Below are positions 26,376-33,933 of a DNA stretch of 64,000 nt, piece by piece. Source of the DNA: an uncultured Phascolarctobacterium sp. (lineage in GTDB: Bacteria; Bacillota; Negativicutes; Acidaminococcales; Acidaminococcaceae); assembly GCF_937920985.1 (NCBI RefSeq), contig NZ_CALDXR010000005.1:3343-67342 (forward strand), given 5' to 3'. Both the position numbers and the translations under genes were made by a program. The notes beneath the pieces were generated by a model. It did no database searches, was not told where the DNA came from, and worked only from the letters and a program-made list of their open reading frames with translations. Positions within the stretch are counted from its first letter, which is position 1. Every line of letters begins with the position of its first letter.

Positions 26376-26465
26376 ATGAATATTCTTGAAGTCCTCGCAT
26401 TATTAGGCTTCGGTTTGGCTTGTGTCAAATTCGGCTATGAACTCGGTAAAAACGCAAAAAAATAA
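26376..26465 (+). CDS. 29-residue hydrophobic peptide, probable type I toxin (holin-like toxin family)
   Basis: MNILEVLALLGFGLACVKF followed by GYELGKNAKK: one membrane-spanning stretch and a basic tail, the pattern of short putative holin-like toxins of Bacillota. A GAGGGTGG site lies 5 bases before the ATG. The stop codon lies inside the left arm of a bidirectional terminator, and a strong antisense promoter reads back from 26,578. A leader with stable hairpins, a shared terminator and a convergent RNA are features of type I toxin-antitoxin loci such as Fst/par or TxpA/RatA. Toxicity is inferred. Confidence 0.6.
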   Translation: MNILEVLALLGFGLACVKFGYELGKNAKK

Positions 26466-26497
26466 CCGCCCAGTCTCCAAACTTGCGGTTATTTTTT
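26456..26497. terminator. bidirectional terminator shared by the peptide mRNA and its antisense RNA
   Basis: AATAACCGC (26461-26469) and GCGGTTATT (26485-26493) with A/T-runs on both sides. Confidence 0.75.
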
Positions 26498-26543
26498 AAC
26501 TACATGATTTAAAAGGCAACCGTCTATCGGTAGCACTTTTTCT
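26457..26543 (-). ncRNA. candidate antitoxin RNA, copy 1
   Basis: Predicted from the promoter at 26,550-26,578 and the terminator at 26,456-26,497: about 85 nt. It overlaps the 3' end and terminator of the peptide mRNA. Near its 5' end CTACCG is complementary to CGGTAG in the peptide mRNA leader, a possible second contact point. Confidence 0.55.
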
Positions 26544-26549
26544 ATGTTT

Positions 26550-26578
26550 ATTATACTATATCCAACAACTAAAGACAA
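26550..26578 (-). promoter_or_regulatory. antisense promoter, copy 1
   Basis: Minus strand TTGTCT (26573-26578), 17 bp, perfect TATAAT (26550-26555). Confidence 0.7.
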
Positions 26579-26634
26579 GTAGTTTATAGCTTCGAAAATC
26601 GTTACAATACAAGCTTGCTATTTCTCTGTAACAA

Positions 26635-26666
26635 TGTGCAAAGGTTCGATTCCTCTCAGGCGCACC
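26635..26666 (+). repeat. tRNA-Arg(CCG) 3'-end copy 1 (att-like)
   Basis: 32 bp matching the tRNA from the variable loop to CC with two mismatches. It is fused directly to the last codons of a second, otherwise deleted peptide gene (GACTCGGTAA...). Confidence 0.8.
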
Positions 26667-26673
26667 GACTCGG

Positions 26674-26764
26674 TAAAAAAATAACCGCCCCGTCCTAGGA
26701 AAACGAGCGGTTATTTTCAACTAACATTTTCTAAAGGCAACCGCCTATCGGTAGCACTTTTTCT
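26674..26764 (-). ncRNA. candidate antitoxin RNA, copy 2, without a toxin gene
   Basis: The promoter TGGTCT-17-TATAAT lies at 26,771-26,799 and the terminator AATAACCGC/GCGGTTATT at 26,680-26,715. Only the final few codons of the peptide gene remain before it, so this is an orphan antisense RNA. Confidence 0.5.
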
Positions 26765-26848
26765 ATGTTTATTATACTATATCCAACAGCTAAAGACCAG
26801 CAGTTTATAGCTTTGAAATTCGTTACATAACAAGCATACTATTTCTAC

Positions 26849-26888
26849 GGAACCGTGTGCAGAGGTTCGATTCCTCTCAGGCGCACCA
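26849..26888 (+). repeat. tRNA-Arg(CCG) 3'-end copy 2 (att-like)
   Basis: 40 bp from the anticodon loop (GGAACCG) to CCA, with one mismatch to the real tRNA. It is probably the far attachment site of a past integration. Confidence 0.85.
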
Positions 26889-26899
26889 AACAGAAAAGT

Positions 26900-26936
26900 A
26901 CCGCTAAGGCTTTTGAAAGGCTTTAGCGGTTTTTTG
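26900..26936. terminator. terminator between the tRNA hotspot and the HipA-like gene
   Basis: ACCGCTAAGGC / GCTTTAGCGGT stem followed by TTTTTT on the plus strand, 17 bp from the HipA-like stop. Confidence 0.7.
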
Positions 26937-26946
26937 ATGCTCATTT

Positions 26947-28080
26947 TCAGTTTAGCTTGCTCAAATAATTCTTCAGTCCACGCGCACGATTAGCAACTGC
27001 TTCGCTGATACGCGTAACGCGCTCTTTATCCAAATACGGACTTATCGATAAGGTATTGCGTACTATCTCAGCGCAAGCATCAATACCATTAATATCAACA
27101 AAACACTCTTTAACTAAGGTAAGCTGCTTTTTCTGCGAATCCTTAAACGGCATAGCAGGTAGCGCTGTTCCTATTTCGCTATTCAAGGATTCACACCACA
27201 GGCTTGTACCATTATCAAATAACGGTGCCGGACCTAGGAACTTCAAAGAATCAACATCACGGATAAAACCGAAATTACCATAATGCCTGTCGCTATTCTC
27301 AATCAGGTAATCCAGGCAAAGCATCTGTTGCAAATAGCTTGCAACATCAGGTATTTGCAAATAGTCGCAACATCTGAGGAAATGTCCGTAAGCAGAATCA
27401 TTATTAGACCTTGGAAGAATATCCTTTACAAAATAAGCAGGCACAAATTCTGTTTCCGTAGTAATAAAATTAGGACACAGACACAGCGGGCGATTATCCT
27501 CTATAATAAGCTTATAGGGAACATGCTTAATCGCCAAAGCCTCCGCTACCTTAGCGGCAACAATTTCATTATATGGTTGCTGCAATAGCGGCACGGAACC
27601 TGCTTTGGCAAGATACGTAACGCCATGAATTTTTACCCATTTTTTCTTTAGCCAGCCATTGCTTGAAGCATCCGGCGTAAATGGGTTTATTGCAGGCCTG
27701 GAGGATTCCTTTTGGAAAAAAGCTTCTCCTAAATCGTTAATGAAAAAGTTAACCTCCTGCCATGTCAGCTCACTGCCAACAGGCTTCAGCCAATATTGAT
27801 CGGACAGACTCAACCCCAAGCTGCGCTTGCTCAAAACCGCCGGAGATTCTACATCATACAAATGCAAAATATACCGCAATCCGTCGCGACTGGCAGGAAT
27901 AATACGGCTACACCACCATTGATTTAATCTATCCACTAGCTTATTGAAATCATCGGTAAAAATACCTACAGGGAAGGCTTCTGGATTATATACCTGCAGC
28001 ACTTCGGTTATGTAACCTGCAGCGGACATCGTTGTCTTAACCAACGGAATATTTTTATTCATAATTATATACTTATCCAT
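26947..28080 (-). CDS. HipA-like kinase domain protein, solitary
   Basis: 377 residues from the ATG at 28,080, with AAGGAGGG just upstream. The C-terminal half has the HipA/CtkA kinase signature: IENSDRHYGNFGF as catalytic loop and APLFDNGTS as the metal-binding DNG segment. The N-terminal half is unusual and does not look like the HipA N-domain. No hipB-like repressor lies next to it. Family members phosphorylate proteins such as aminoacyl-tRNA synthetases; the target here is unknown. Its place next to a tRNA hotspot suggests acquisition by transfer. Confidence 0.72.
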   Translation of the reverse strand: MDKYIIMNKNIPLVKTTMSAAGYITEVLQVYNPEAFPVGIFTDDFNKLVDRLNQWWCSRIIPASRDGLRYILHLYDVESPAVLSKRSLGLSLSDQYWLKPVGSELTWQEVNFFINDLGEAFFQKESSRPAINPFTPDASSNGWLKKKWVKIHGVTYLAKAGSVPLLQQPYNEIVAAKVAEALAIKHVPYKLIIEDNRPLCLCPNFITTETEFVPAYFVKDILPRSNNDSAYGHFLRCCDYLQIPDVASYLQQMLCLDYLIENSDRHYGNFGFIRDVDSLKFLGPAPLFDNGTSLWCESLNSEIGTALPAMPFKDSQKKQLTLVKECFVDINGIDACAEIVRNTLSISPYLDKERVTRISEAVANRARGLKNYLSKLN

Positions 28081-28143
28081 GCTTTTCCCTCCTTCAGTAT
28101 TTTTTATATTATACCGCAAGCAGCATTTTTTTGAAAGAAAATT

Positions 28144-28190
28144 ATAACCGCCCGCATCTCACCTTCACCTGAGACACGGGCGGTTAATAT
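28144..28190 (-). terminator. terminator of the small Cys-rich protein gene
   Basis: AACCGCCCG and CGGGCGGTT arms with inner pairing; A/T-rich on both sides. Confidence 0.75.
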
Positions 28191-28206
28191 TATTTTTGAA
28201 GATTAA

Positions 28207-28563
28207 TTACAGCAGCTCAGCCTTTTTATCCAGAATTGCTTTGCAGGCAGCGCAGGCCGGGCAATCGCAATAGGCAGCACCGGCAGCCTTGATTTCCTTA
28301 GCATGTGCCAAAATATTTTTAGCCAGTTCAGCGCCGAAAACGCCAACGCCTGCTTCGGAACCAGCAAAAGCAATCAGGCCATCAATCGGCATGATGTCTG
28401 CTTCCAGCTCTGCAATATAAGCCTTGGTTACATCTGCTTCTTCCGCAGTACCAACAGCAGCCAGCCATTTTTCGGCAGCAGCCTTTGCTTCAGCGCTGCA
28501 GCTCGGAGCAGCAATCAAAGCTTCAGTTTGTTCTTTTACAAAATTCAAAGTTTCTTGTGTCAT
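28207..28563 (-). CDS. small cysteine-rich cytosolic protein of unknown function
   Basis: 118 residues, Ala- and Glu-rich, helical, ending in a cysteine cluster CDCPACAAC that could bind metal or a cofactor. Another Cys is near residue 22. No enzyme motif is visible. Related small proteins in anaerobic Bacillota sometimes carry a misleading heat-shock name in databases; I do not assign a function. It has a strong promoter of its own and a terminator, so it is a single, probably well-expressed gene. Confidence 0.65.
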   Translation of the reverse strand: MTQETLNFVKEQTEALIAAPSCSAEAKAAAEKWLAAVGTAEEADVTKAYIAELEADIMPIDGLIAFAGSEAGVGVFGAELAKNILAHAKEIKAAGAAYCDCPACAACKAILDKKAELL

Positions 28564-28607
28564 GATCTGTTAACCTCCTTGTGATGCAATGCGCATCATC
28601 TATACAT

Positions 28608-28655
28608 ATCATAGTACCAAATTGCAGTCCTGTAAAGTACGCACTTTCACGTGCG
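28608..28655 (-). promoter_or_regulatory. promoter with adjoining palindrome for the Cys-rich protein gene
   Basis: Minus strand TTTACA (28631-28636), 17 bp, TATGAT (28608-28613). Just upstream is the perfect inverted repeat CGCAC-N6-GTGCG (28640-28655), followed by a GTAAC repeat, a plausible regulator site. Confidence 0.6.
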
Positions 28656-28783
28656 CTAGTTACCGCAAGGTTACTATTGCAGTATCCTACGCATGCCCAT
28701 TCTCAGAAGAGCAGCTTGATGATAATTACATGTATACTGCAAGCAGCGAAAAGTATCATATTAATGCACCAAAACTTATAAAA

Positions 28784-30400
28784 TTACCAGGCAGCCACTG
28801 TTCCGTCCGCACGCGGCTCCGTTGCGCCCGCCAGTACGCCGTCAGGGCAGCGCCAAATGATTTCGCCCCTGCCAAAGCTGGTGTAATCGCTCATAACGCG
28901 CACCTCATGACCTTGCTTGCGCAGCTGCTCCACTACCTCCGGCGCAAAGCGGTCCTCCAGCCACACCTCGCGTCCGTCAATCCACTGCCAGCGCGGCGCA
29001 TCAAGCGCAGCCTGAGGATTCAGCAGAAAATCAATTGTATTCATCAACACCTGCACATGACCTTGCGGCTGCATATAGGCACCCATAACACCAAACGGAC
29101 CAACTGCTTCACCGTCCTTAGTCAAAAAGCCTGGGATAATTGTATGATAAGGCTTCTTACGCGGCAGCAGGAAATCATCCGAAGATTCGTCCAGGCTAAA
29201 GCCTGCTCCTCTATCATTAAAGTTGATGCCATAACCAGGCAGCACAACGCCACTGCCAAAGTCTTTGTAGTTGCTCTGAATAAAGGAAACCATATTTCCT
29301 TCATTATCTGCAGTACACAGATAAACAGTACCGCCGCAGAAGGGCTTGCCTGCTTCCGGCAGCAAGGCCTGCTCGCCAATCAGCGCACGGCGTTTGGCAG
29401 CGTATTCCTCGCTCAGCATCGCCTCTACCTTCGTGCGCATATAGCGCGGGTCGGCAATATACTGCATACCATCGGCAAAGGCCAGCTTCATAGCCTCAAT
29501 CTGCTTATGCAGCGTTGCTACGCTGTCACGTCCGTCAAAATCAAAACCCTTCAATATGTTCAAAGCCATCAGCGCCGTAATACCGTGACCGTTAGGCGGC
29601 ATCTCCCACACATCATAGCCATGGTAATTAATATGCACCGGTTCAACAAATTCAGCACGATAATCAGCCAAATCCGCCAAAGTCAGGCAACCGCCGGTCT
29701 TTTCGCTGAAGTCGACAATTTTTTCGGCAAGCTCACCGCGATAATAGCTTTCGCAATAGCTTTCCGCCAACAGGCGCAGTGTTTTGGCATGGTCAGGCAA
29801 GCGCACCAGCTCGCCTGTACGCGGTGCCACCCCTTGAGGCGCAAATGTTGCAAACCAAGGTGCCACAGCAGGATTATCCTTATACGGCGCAAGTGCCTCA
29901 ATTCCATCCTGCCAGAAGCGTGCTACTATCGGCGAAACAGGATACCCGTTTTCCGCATAATCAATAGCAGGTGCAAACAATTGTGCAAAGGGCAGACGAC
30001 CGAAACGCTTGTGCAGCTCCGCCCAGGCTGAAGGCGCCCCCGGAACCGTCACAGCCTGCCAGCCTCTGAACGGCATTTTATCTGTATGTCCTGCAGCACG
30101 CACTACCTCCGCCGTCAGGTTCTGCGGCGCATAACCGCTGCCGTTGATGCCATAAAGCTTATCCTTTACCCAGACAATCGCAAAGCAGTCGCTGCCCAGA
30201 CCGTTATTCGTAGGCTCCACTACGGTCTGACAAATTGCTGTGGCTATGGCGGCATCTACCGCGTTGCCGCCCTGCTGCAAAATCTGCAGGCCGGCCTGAG
30301 ATGCCAATGGCTGCGAGGTGCAAACCATCCCGCGTCTGCCATAAACTACGCGACGGCGCGAAGCGTAGGGATATTGTTTTCCGTCGAATTGCATTTGCAT
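28784..30400 (-). CDS. ggt: gamma-glutamyltransferase family protein (cytosolic type)
   Basis: 538 residues from the ATG at 30,400 (GGAG at 8 bases); an upstream extension of the frame is hydrophobic but lacks a ribosome site. The N-terminal region GMVCTSQPLASQAGLQIL and GGNAVDAAIATAICQTVVEP is typical. The autocleavage site with the nucleophilic Thr is GGTVYLCTADNEGNMVSFIQSN around residue 352. No signal peptide, so it resembles the cytosolic YwrD-like branch rather than periplasmic GGT. It lies after an amino-acid ABC transporter on the same strand, perhaps processing an imported gamma-glutamyl compound (inference). Confidence 0.88.
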   Translation of the reverse strand: MQMQFDGKQYPYASRRRVVYGRRGMVCTSQPLASQAGLQILQQGGNAVDAAIATAICQTVVEPTNNGLGSDCFAIVWVKDKLYGINGSGYAPQNLTAEVVRAAGHTDKMPFRGWQAVTVPGAPSAWAELHKRFGRLPFAQLFAPAIDYAENGYPVSPIVARFWQDGIEALAPYKDNPAVAPWFATFAPQGVAPRTGELVRLPDHAKTLRLLAESYCESYYRGELAEKIVDFSEKTGGCLTLADLADYRAEFVEPVHINYHGYDVWEMPPNGHGITALMALNILKGFDFDGRDSVATLHKQIEAMKLAFADGMQYIADPRYMRTKVEAMLSEEYAAKRRALIGEQALLPEAGKPFCGGTVYLCTADNEGNMVSFIQSNYKDFGSGVVLPGYGINFNDRGAGFSLDESSDDFLLPRKKPYHTIIPGFLTKDGEAVGPFGVMGAYMQPQGHVQVLMNTIDFLLNPQAALDAPRWQWIDGREVWLEDRFAPEVVEQLRKQGHEVRVMSDYTSFGRGEIIWRCPDGVLAGATEPRADGTVAAW

Positions 30401-30431
30401 AGTTATCACTCCATAAATGATGATTAGTTGA

Positions 30432-30461
30432 AAAAAGCACACCTTTACAGATGTGCTTTTA
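30432..30461 (-). terminator. terminator of the amino-acid ABC operon
   Basis: AAAAGCACA / TGTGCTTTT stem with a T-run on the minus strand, 16 bp after the ATPase gene. Confidence 0.75.
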
Positions 30462-30476
30462 ATAAAAATCAAGTAA

Positions 30477-31208
30477 TTATAAAATCTTAGACAGGAAGTT
30501 TTTGGTGCGTTCTTCTTTCGGATTGCCAAAAATCTCCTCAGGAGTTCCTTCTTCCAAAATTTTGCCGCCGTCTACGAAGCATACACGGTCGCCAACCTCA
30601 CGGGCAAAGCCCATTTCGTGAGTAACAACAGCCATGGTCATGCCTTCGTTAGCCAGCTGCTTCATAACGTCCAGAACCTCGTTAACCATTTCCGGGTCAA
30701 GAGCACTGGTAGGCTCGTCAAACAGCAAAGCTTTCGGCTTCATGCACAGCGCACGCGCAATAGCAACACGCTGCTGCTGACCACCGCTGAGCTGGTCGGG
30801 ATAATTGTTGGCTTTGTCTTCCATGCCAACCTTTTTCAGGTACATATGCGCAGTCTTTTCTGCTTCATCCTTAGAAACGCCACGCACCTTCATCGGTGCC
30901 AGCATCAGATTCTGCATAACAGTCATATGCGGGAACAGATTAAAGCGCTGGAATACCATGCCGACTTCCTTACGGATTTCGTTGATATTAGCCTCACCGT
31001 TCAGAGGAATACCGTCGATAACGATGCTGCCGCCGGTAGGCTCCTCCAAAAAGTTGATACAACGCAACAGAGTACTCTTACCACTGCCGCTGGGGCCGAT
31101 GATAACAACAACCTCTTTTTCCGCAATCGTCAAGTTTACGCCCTTGAGTACGTGCAAATCACCAAAGCTTTTCTTCAAATCTTTGATTACAATCATTTCC
31201 TTGCTCAT
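30477..31208 (-). CDS. amino-acid ABC transporter ATP-binding protein
   Basis: 243 residues, GlnQ/HisP type. Walker A GPSGSGKST (about residues 37-45), signature LSGGQQQRVAIARAL, Walker B ALLFDEPTSALD, and the H-loop VTHEMG. It powers the permease encoded just upstream, with which it overlaps by 4 bp (ATGA). Polar amino acids are the usual cargo of this subfamily. Confidence 0.93.
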   Translation of the reverse strand: MSKEMIVIKDLKKSFGDLHVLKGVNLTIAEKEVVVIIGPSGSGKSTLLRCINFLEEPTGGSIVIDGIPLNGEANINEIRKEVGMVFQRFNLFPHMTVMQNLMLAPMKVRGVSKDEAEKTAHMYLKKVGMEDKANNYPDQLSGGQQQRVAIARALCMKPKALLFDEPTSALDPEMVNEVLDVMKQLANEGMTMAVVTHEMGFAREVGDRVCFVDGGKILEEGTPEEIFGNPKEERTKNFLSKIL

Positions 31209-31855
31209 TTCGTGTCAAACCTCCGCTCCAGATAACCGGTAAACCTTGCAACGGCAAAGGTCATAATCAGATAGATAATAGCTACAGCCATCCAGATTTC
31301 AAAGGAAGCGTAGGTACGGGCAATAATCAGCTGACCGCGACGAGTCAGCTCTTCGAAGCCGATAACGGAAACCAGAGAGGAATCCTTCAGCATCGCAATA
31401 AATTCATTGCCCAGAGGCGGAATGATGCGCTTGAAGGCCTGCGGCATGATGATATAGCGCATAGTCTGCGCCCAGGTCATACCAAGGCTGCGTCCTGCTT
31501 CCATCTGGCCCTTGTCGATAGACTGAATGCCGGCACGGAAGATTTCGGCAACATACGCACCGCTGTTGATAGAGCAGGCGGAAATTGCTGCCACAAACGG
31601 ATCAACACGGCTGCCGATAATATTCGGCAATGCAAAATACACGAGGAAGATTTGTACCAACAGCGGGGTGCCGCGGATAAAATCGACATAAACATTGGCA
31701 AAATAACGCAACGGCTTAATGCTGCACAAGCGCGCAATACCGATCATGCAGCCAATCAACAGACCGAAGGTAACGCTCATCGCCGTAATCTCTACGGTAA
31801 TAGCGGCACCGGCCAGCAAAAGCGGAAACGAATTTGCCATAAGCTCAAAATTCAT
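31205..31855 (-). CDS. amino-acid ABC transporter permease
   Basis: 216 residues with about five membrane segments; the EAA loop reads AGRSLGMTWAQTMRYIIMPQA. HisMQ/GlnP family. It forms the membrane channel with the ATPase encoded next; probably a homodimer because only one permease gene is present. The binding-protein genes are upstream. Confidence 0.92.
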   Translation of the reverse strand: MNFELMANSFPLLLAGAAITVEITAMSVTFGLLIGCMIGIARLCSIKPLRYFANVYVDFIRGTPLLVQIFLVYFALPNIIGSRVDPFVAAISACSINSGAYVAEIFRAGIQSIDKGQMEAGRSLGMTWAQTMRYIIMPQAFKRIIPPLGNEFIAMLKDSSLVSVIGFEELTRRGQLIIARTYASFEIWMAVAIIYLIMTFAVARFTGYLERRFDTK

Positions 31856-31907
31856 ATTCTCCCAATCCCTTCTAAATTCTTAGTTTCAGGCCGGAGATAA
31901 CTACTGC

Positions 31908-32675
31908 TTATTTTTTCTCTCCAAACCATTTAGTATAAAGCTTATCATATTCGCCGCTCTTTTTCAATTCAGCTAAAGCTTTATTTAAATCGCCAGCCAG
32001 CTTGCTGCCTTTTTTAACAGCAATACCGTAAGGCTCAGCTTCCATTCTTTCACCAACAGTTTTAGCAAAGTTCTTGCCTGCTTTGGTCATATAGTATTCA
32101 ATAACCGGTGCATCACCGATTACAGCATCAGCACCGCCGTTTTTCAACTCCAGAGAAGCCTCGTCCTGAGTATTGAATGCCTTTACCTTAGCGCCTTCAA
32201 CAGTTCTGGATTTGTTTTCACCGGTAGTACCGATTTGGCAGGCAATAGTTTTGCCCTTCAAATCATCGATGGATTTTACATTGCTGTCTTTACGTACCAT
32301 GATCATCAGACCGGAGGTGTAATAGGATTCAGTAAAATCAACAACCTTTTTACGCTCGTCGGTAATGGTCATACCGGCAATAGCAACATCAATATTGTTG
32401 GAATTCAGCGCCGGAATCAGAGCATCGAAGCCCATGCTTACCATTTCAACCTTGTAGCCCATTTGCTTACCAAGAGCTTCAATCAGTTCAATATCAAAGC
32501 CGGTCAGATCCTTGCTGCCTTCTTTAGGAAATTCAAACGGTGCAAATACAGGCTCAGTGCCGACACGCAAAACCTTTGCGCTGTCAGCAGCCTTTTTTTC
32601 CTCACCGCCGCAGCCGGTCAGCAGCATGCTGCAGGCCATAATAGCCATCATTAAAAATACTAATACCTTTTTCAT
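31908..32675 (-). CDS. amino-acid ABC transporter substrate-binding lipoprotein 1
   Basis: 255 residues. Lipoprotein signal with lipobox LTGC (Cys about residue 22), then a type 3 periplasmic-binding fold: VGTEPVFAPFEF, GFDIELIEALGKQMG, DVAIAGMTIT and TIACQIGTTGE. The fold binds a polar amino acid or amino-acid derivative and delivers it to the permease. A close paralogue is encoded directly upstream. Confidence 0.92.
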   Translation of the reverse strand: MKKVLVFLMMAIMACSMLLTGCGGEEKKAADSAKVLRVGTEPVFAPFEFPKEGSKDLTGFDIELIEALGKQMGYKVEMVSMGFDALIPALNSNNIDVAIAGMTITDERKKVVDFTESYYTSGLMIMVRKDSNVKSIDDLKGKTIACQIGTTGENKSRTVEGAKVKAFNTQDEASLELKNGGADAVIGDAPVIEYYMTKAGKNFAKTVGERMEAEPYGIAVKKGSKLAGDLNKALAELKKSGEYDKLYTKWFGEKK

Positions 32676-32720
32676 TTGTTGGTCCCCCTCATTTTTTCTT
32701 CTCTAATTCTTTAATATCAA

Positions 32721-32759
32721 ACGGAGCACGTCCGGCAATTAAACCCTGTCGTGCTCCGT
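32721..32759 (-). terminator. hairpin between the two binding-protein genes
   Basis: ACGGAGCACG / CGTGCTCCGT, a perfect 10-bp stem but with a poor T-run (TTTGATATT). It may partly terminate or protect the upstream mRNA so that binding protein 2 is made in excess. Confidence 0.55.
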
Positions 32760-32772
32760 AGTGAACAAAATA

Positions 32773-33552
32773 TTATTTCTTTACTTCACCAAACCAGGTT
32801 TTGTAAATCTTGTCATATTCACCATTTTTCTTCAACTCAGCCAAAGCCTTGTTGATTTCGCCCGCAAGCTTATCATTACCTTTTTTTACAGCCAGACCAT
32901 ATTGCTCTGCTTCCATGATATCACCAACAGTCTTCATGCTGTTGTTGCCACCCTGTGCCAGGTAATAACCAACAACAGGACTATCATTGATAATCGCATC
33001 AACGCCTTTGTTTTTCAGTTCCATAACAGCTTCATCATTAGTGTTGAAAGCAGTTACTTTAGCGTTAGCAACTTTTCTTGCATTCTTTTCACCAGTGGTA
33101 CCGATTTGGCAGGCAATACGTTTGCCTTCCAGATCTTTAACGCTCTTAACTTCGTTGTTGTCCTTATTTACCATAACGATCAGGCCAGAAGTATAATAAG
33201 GCTCAGAGAAGGTAACAGCCTTTTGACGCTCTTCGTTAATGCTCATGCCTGCAGCAACAACATCAATGTTACCGGAGTTCAGTGCCGGAATCAAAGCATC
33301 AAAGCCCATGCTGACAATTTCAACCTTGTAGCCCATTTGCTTGCCGATAGCACGTGCCAGATCCATGTCAAAGCCATCATAGCTTTTGCTGCCCTCTTTT
33401 TGGAATTCAAAAGGTGCAAAGGTCGGTTCTGTACCAACACGCAGTACCTTTTCCGGTTCAGCGGCTTTTTTATCGCCACCGCCACAGCCGGCAATCATCA
33501 TAGACGCAGCAGCCAAAACTGCCATAACTAAAAATAAAATCTTCTTCATCAT
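32773..33552 (-). CDS. amino-acid ABC transporter substrate-binding lipoprotein 2
   Basis: 259 residues from the ATG at 33,552, with AGGGG at 6 bases. Lipobox IAGC, then the same motifs as its neighbour: VGTEPTFAPFEF, GFDMDLARAIGKQMG, DVVAAGMSIN and RIACQIGTTGE. The two proteins are closely similar throughout, so a tandem duplication is likely. The ligand pockets differ at several positions, which may broaden the substrate range. First gene of the operon, with its own good promoter. Confidence 0.92.
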   Translation of the reverse strand: MMKKILFLVMAVLAAASMMIAGCGGGDKKAAEPEKVLRVGTEPTFAPFEFQKEGSKSYDGFDMDLARAIGKQMGYKVEIVSMGFDALIPALNSGNIDVVAAGMSINEERQKAVTFSEPYYTSGLIVMVNKDNNEVKSVKDLEGKRIACQIGTTGEKNARKVANAKVTAFNTNDEAVMELKNKGVDAIINDSPVVGYYLAQGGNNSMKTVGDIMEAEQYGLAVKKGNDKLAGEINKALAELKKNGEYDKIYKTWFGEVKK

Positions 33553-33595
33553 CAATTTCCCCTTTCGATATTGTAAGCCATTTTGAGATACGTAC

Positions 33596-33624
33596 ATTAT
33601 ATACCTAAATTCCCGCAAGGTAAA
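33596..33624 (-). promoter_or_regulatory. promoter of the amino-acid ABC operon
   Basis: Minus strand TTTACC (33619-33624), 17 bp, TATAAT (33596-33601). Confidence 0.65.
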
Positions 33625-33660
33625 GTATTTTTATGAAAAAAATCGGTATAAAAATAAAAA

Positions 33661-33691
33661 TTTGCTGCATTTTTTTTCAAAATGCAGCAAA
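33661..33691 (-). terminator. intrinsic terminator
   Basis: TTTGCTGCATTTT / AATGCAGCAAA stem followed by T-rich DNA on the minus strand, between the ncRNA unit and the ABC operon promoter. Confidence 0.7.
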
Positions 33692-33707
33692 CTGTAATTT
33701 AGGTAAC

Positions 33708-33928
33708 AAAAAAACAACTCAGCTGACCTGGTTTTCGCCCCCACACTCGCCTGCTGGAAGGTTCGCTCCTAAGCATTGCGCTCCCCACTACTACCTCTCT
33801 CGCCCATAATTTTTTTGCGGCAGGACTTACTTCTAAGCTGCACCGTGCTCACAGCAAAATTCTGCTGCTTACGTGGATCGTTTCGCCTGCAACTGGCATC
33901 GACTTGCAACCACAGACCTGAGTTGTCC
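33708..33928 (-). ncRNA. structured non-coding RNA, family unknown, possibly 6S-like
   Basis: About 221 nt between a strong promoter and a seven-T run, with no open frame of note. The ends pair: 5' CAACTCAG with 3' CTGAGTTG directly before the T-run, and TGGTT pairs with AACCA further in. The U-run follows a long-range closing stem, not a local hairpin, as in 6S or SRP RNAs. The SRP RNA core sequence is absent. Length and architecture fit 6S RNA, but I could not confirm its conserved bubble. Confidence 0.5.
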
Positions 33929-33933
33929 TATTT

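Larger units (their letters stand above)
26463..26888. repeat. two tandem units of about 205 bp carrying antisense RNA and tRNA 3' end
   Basis: Unit 1 (26,463-26,666) and unit 2 (26,682-26,888) align along their length: terminator hairpin, a GGCAACCG...TATCGGTAGCAC block, a nearly identical antisense promoter, a spacer (TCGTTACA...) and a copy of the 3' end of tRNA-Arg(CCG). The arrangement suggests successive recombination at the tRNA 3' end. Confidence 0.8.

Noticed and set aside
26463..26888. CRISPR array
   Set aside because: Only two long units with tRNA fragments and promoters; no short regular repeats with unique spacers anywhere in the window.
28589..30031. 480-codon open frame on the plus strand
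   Set aside because: Antisense to the gamma-glutamyltransferase gene and without any family likeness.
33708..33928. SRP RNA or tmRNA
   Set aside because: The SRP helix-8 core (GGUCAGG...GGAAGCAGC) and the tmRNA ends are absent; length and ends favour another RNA.
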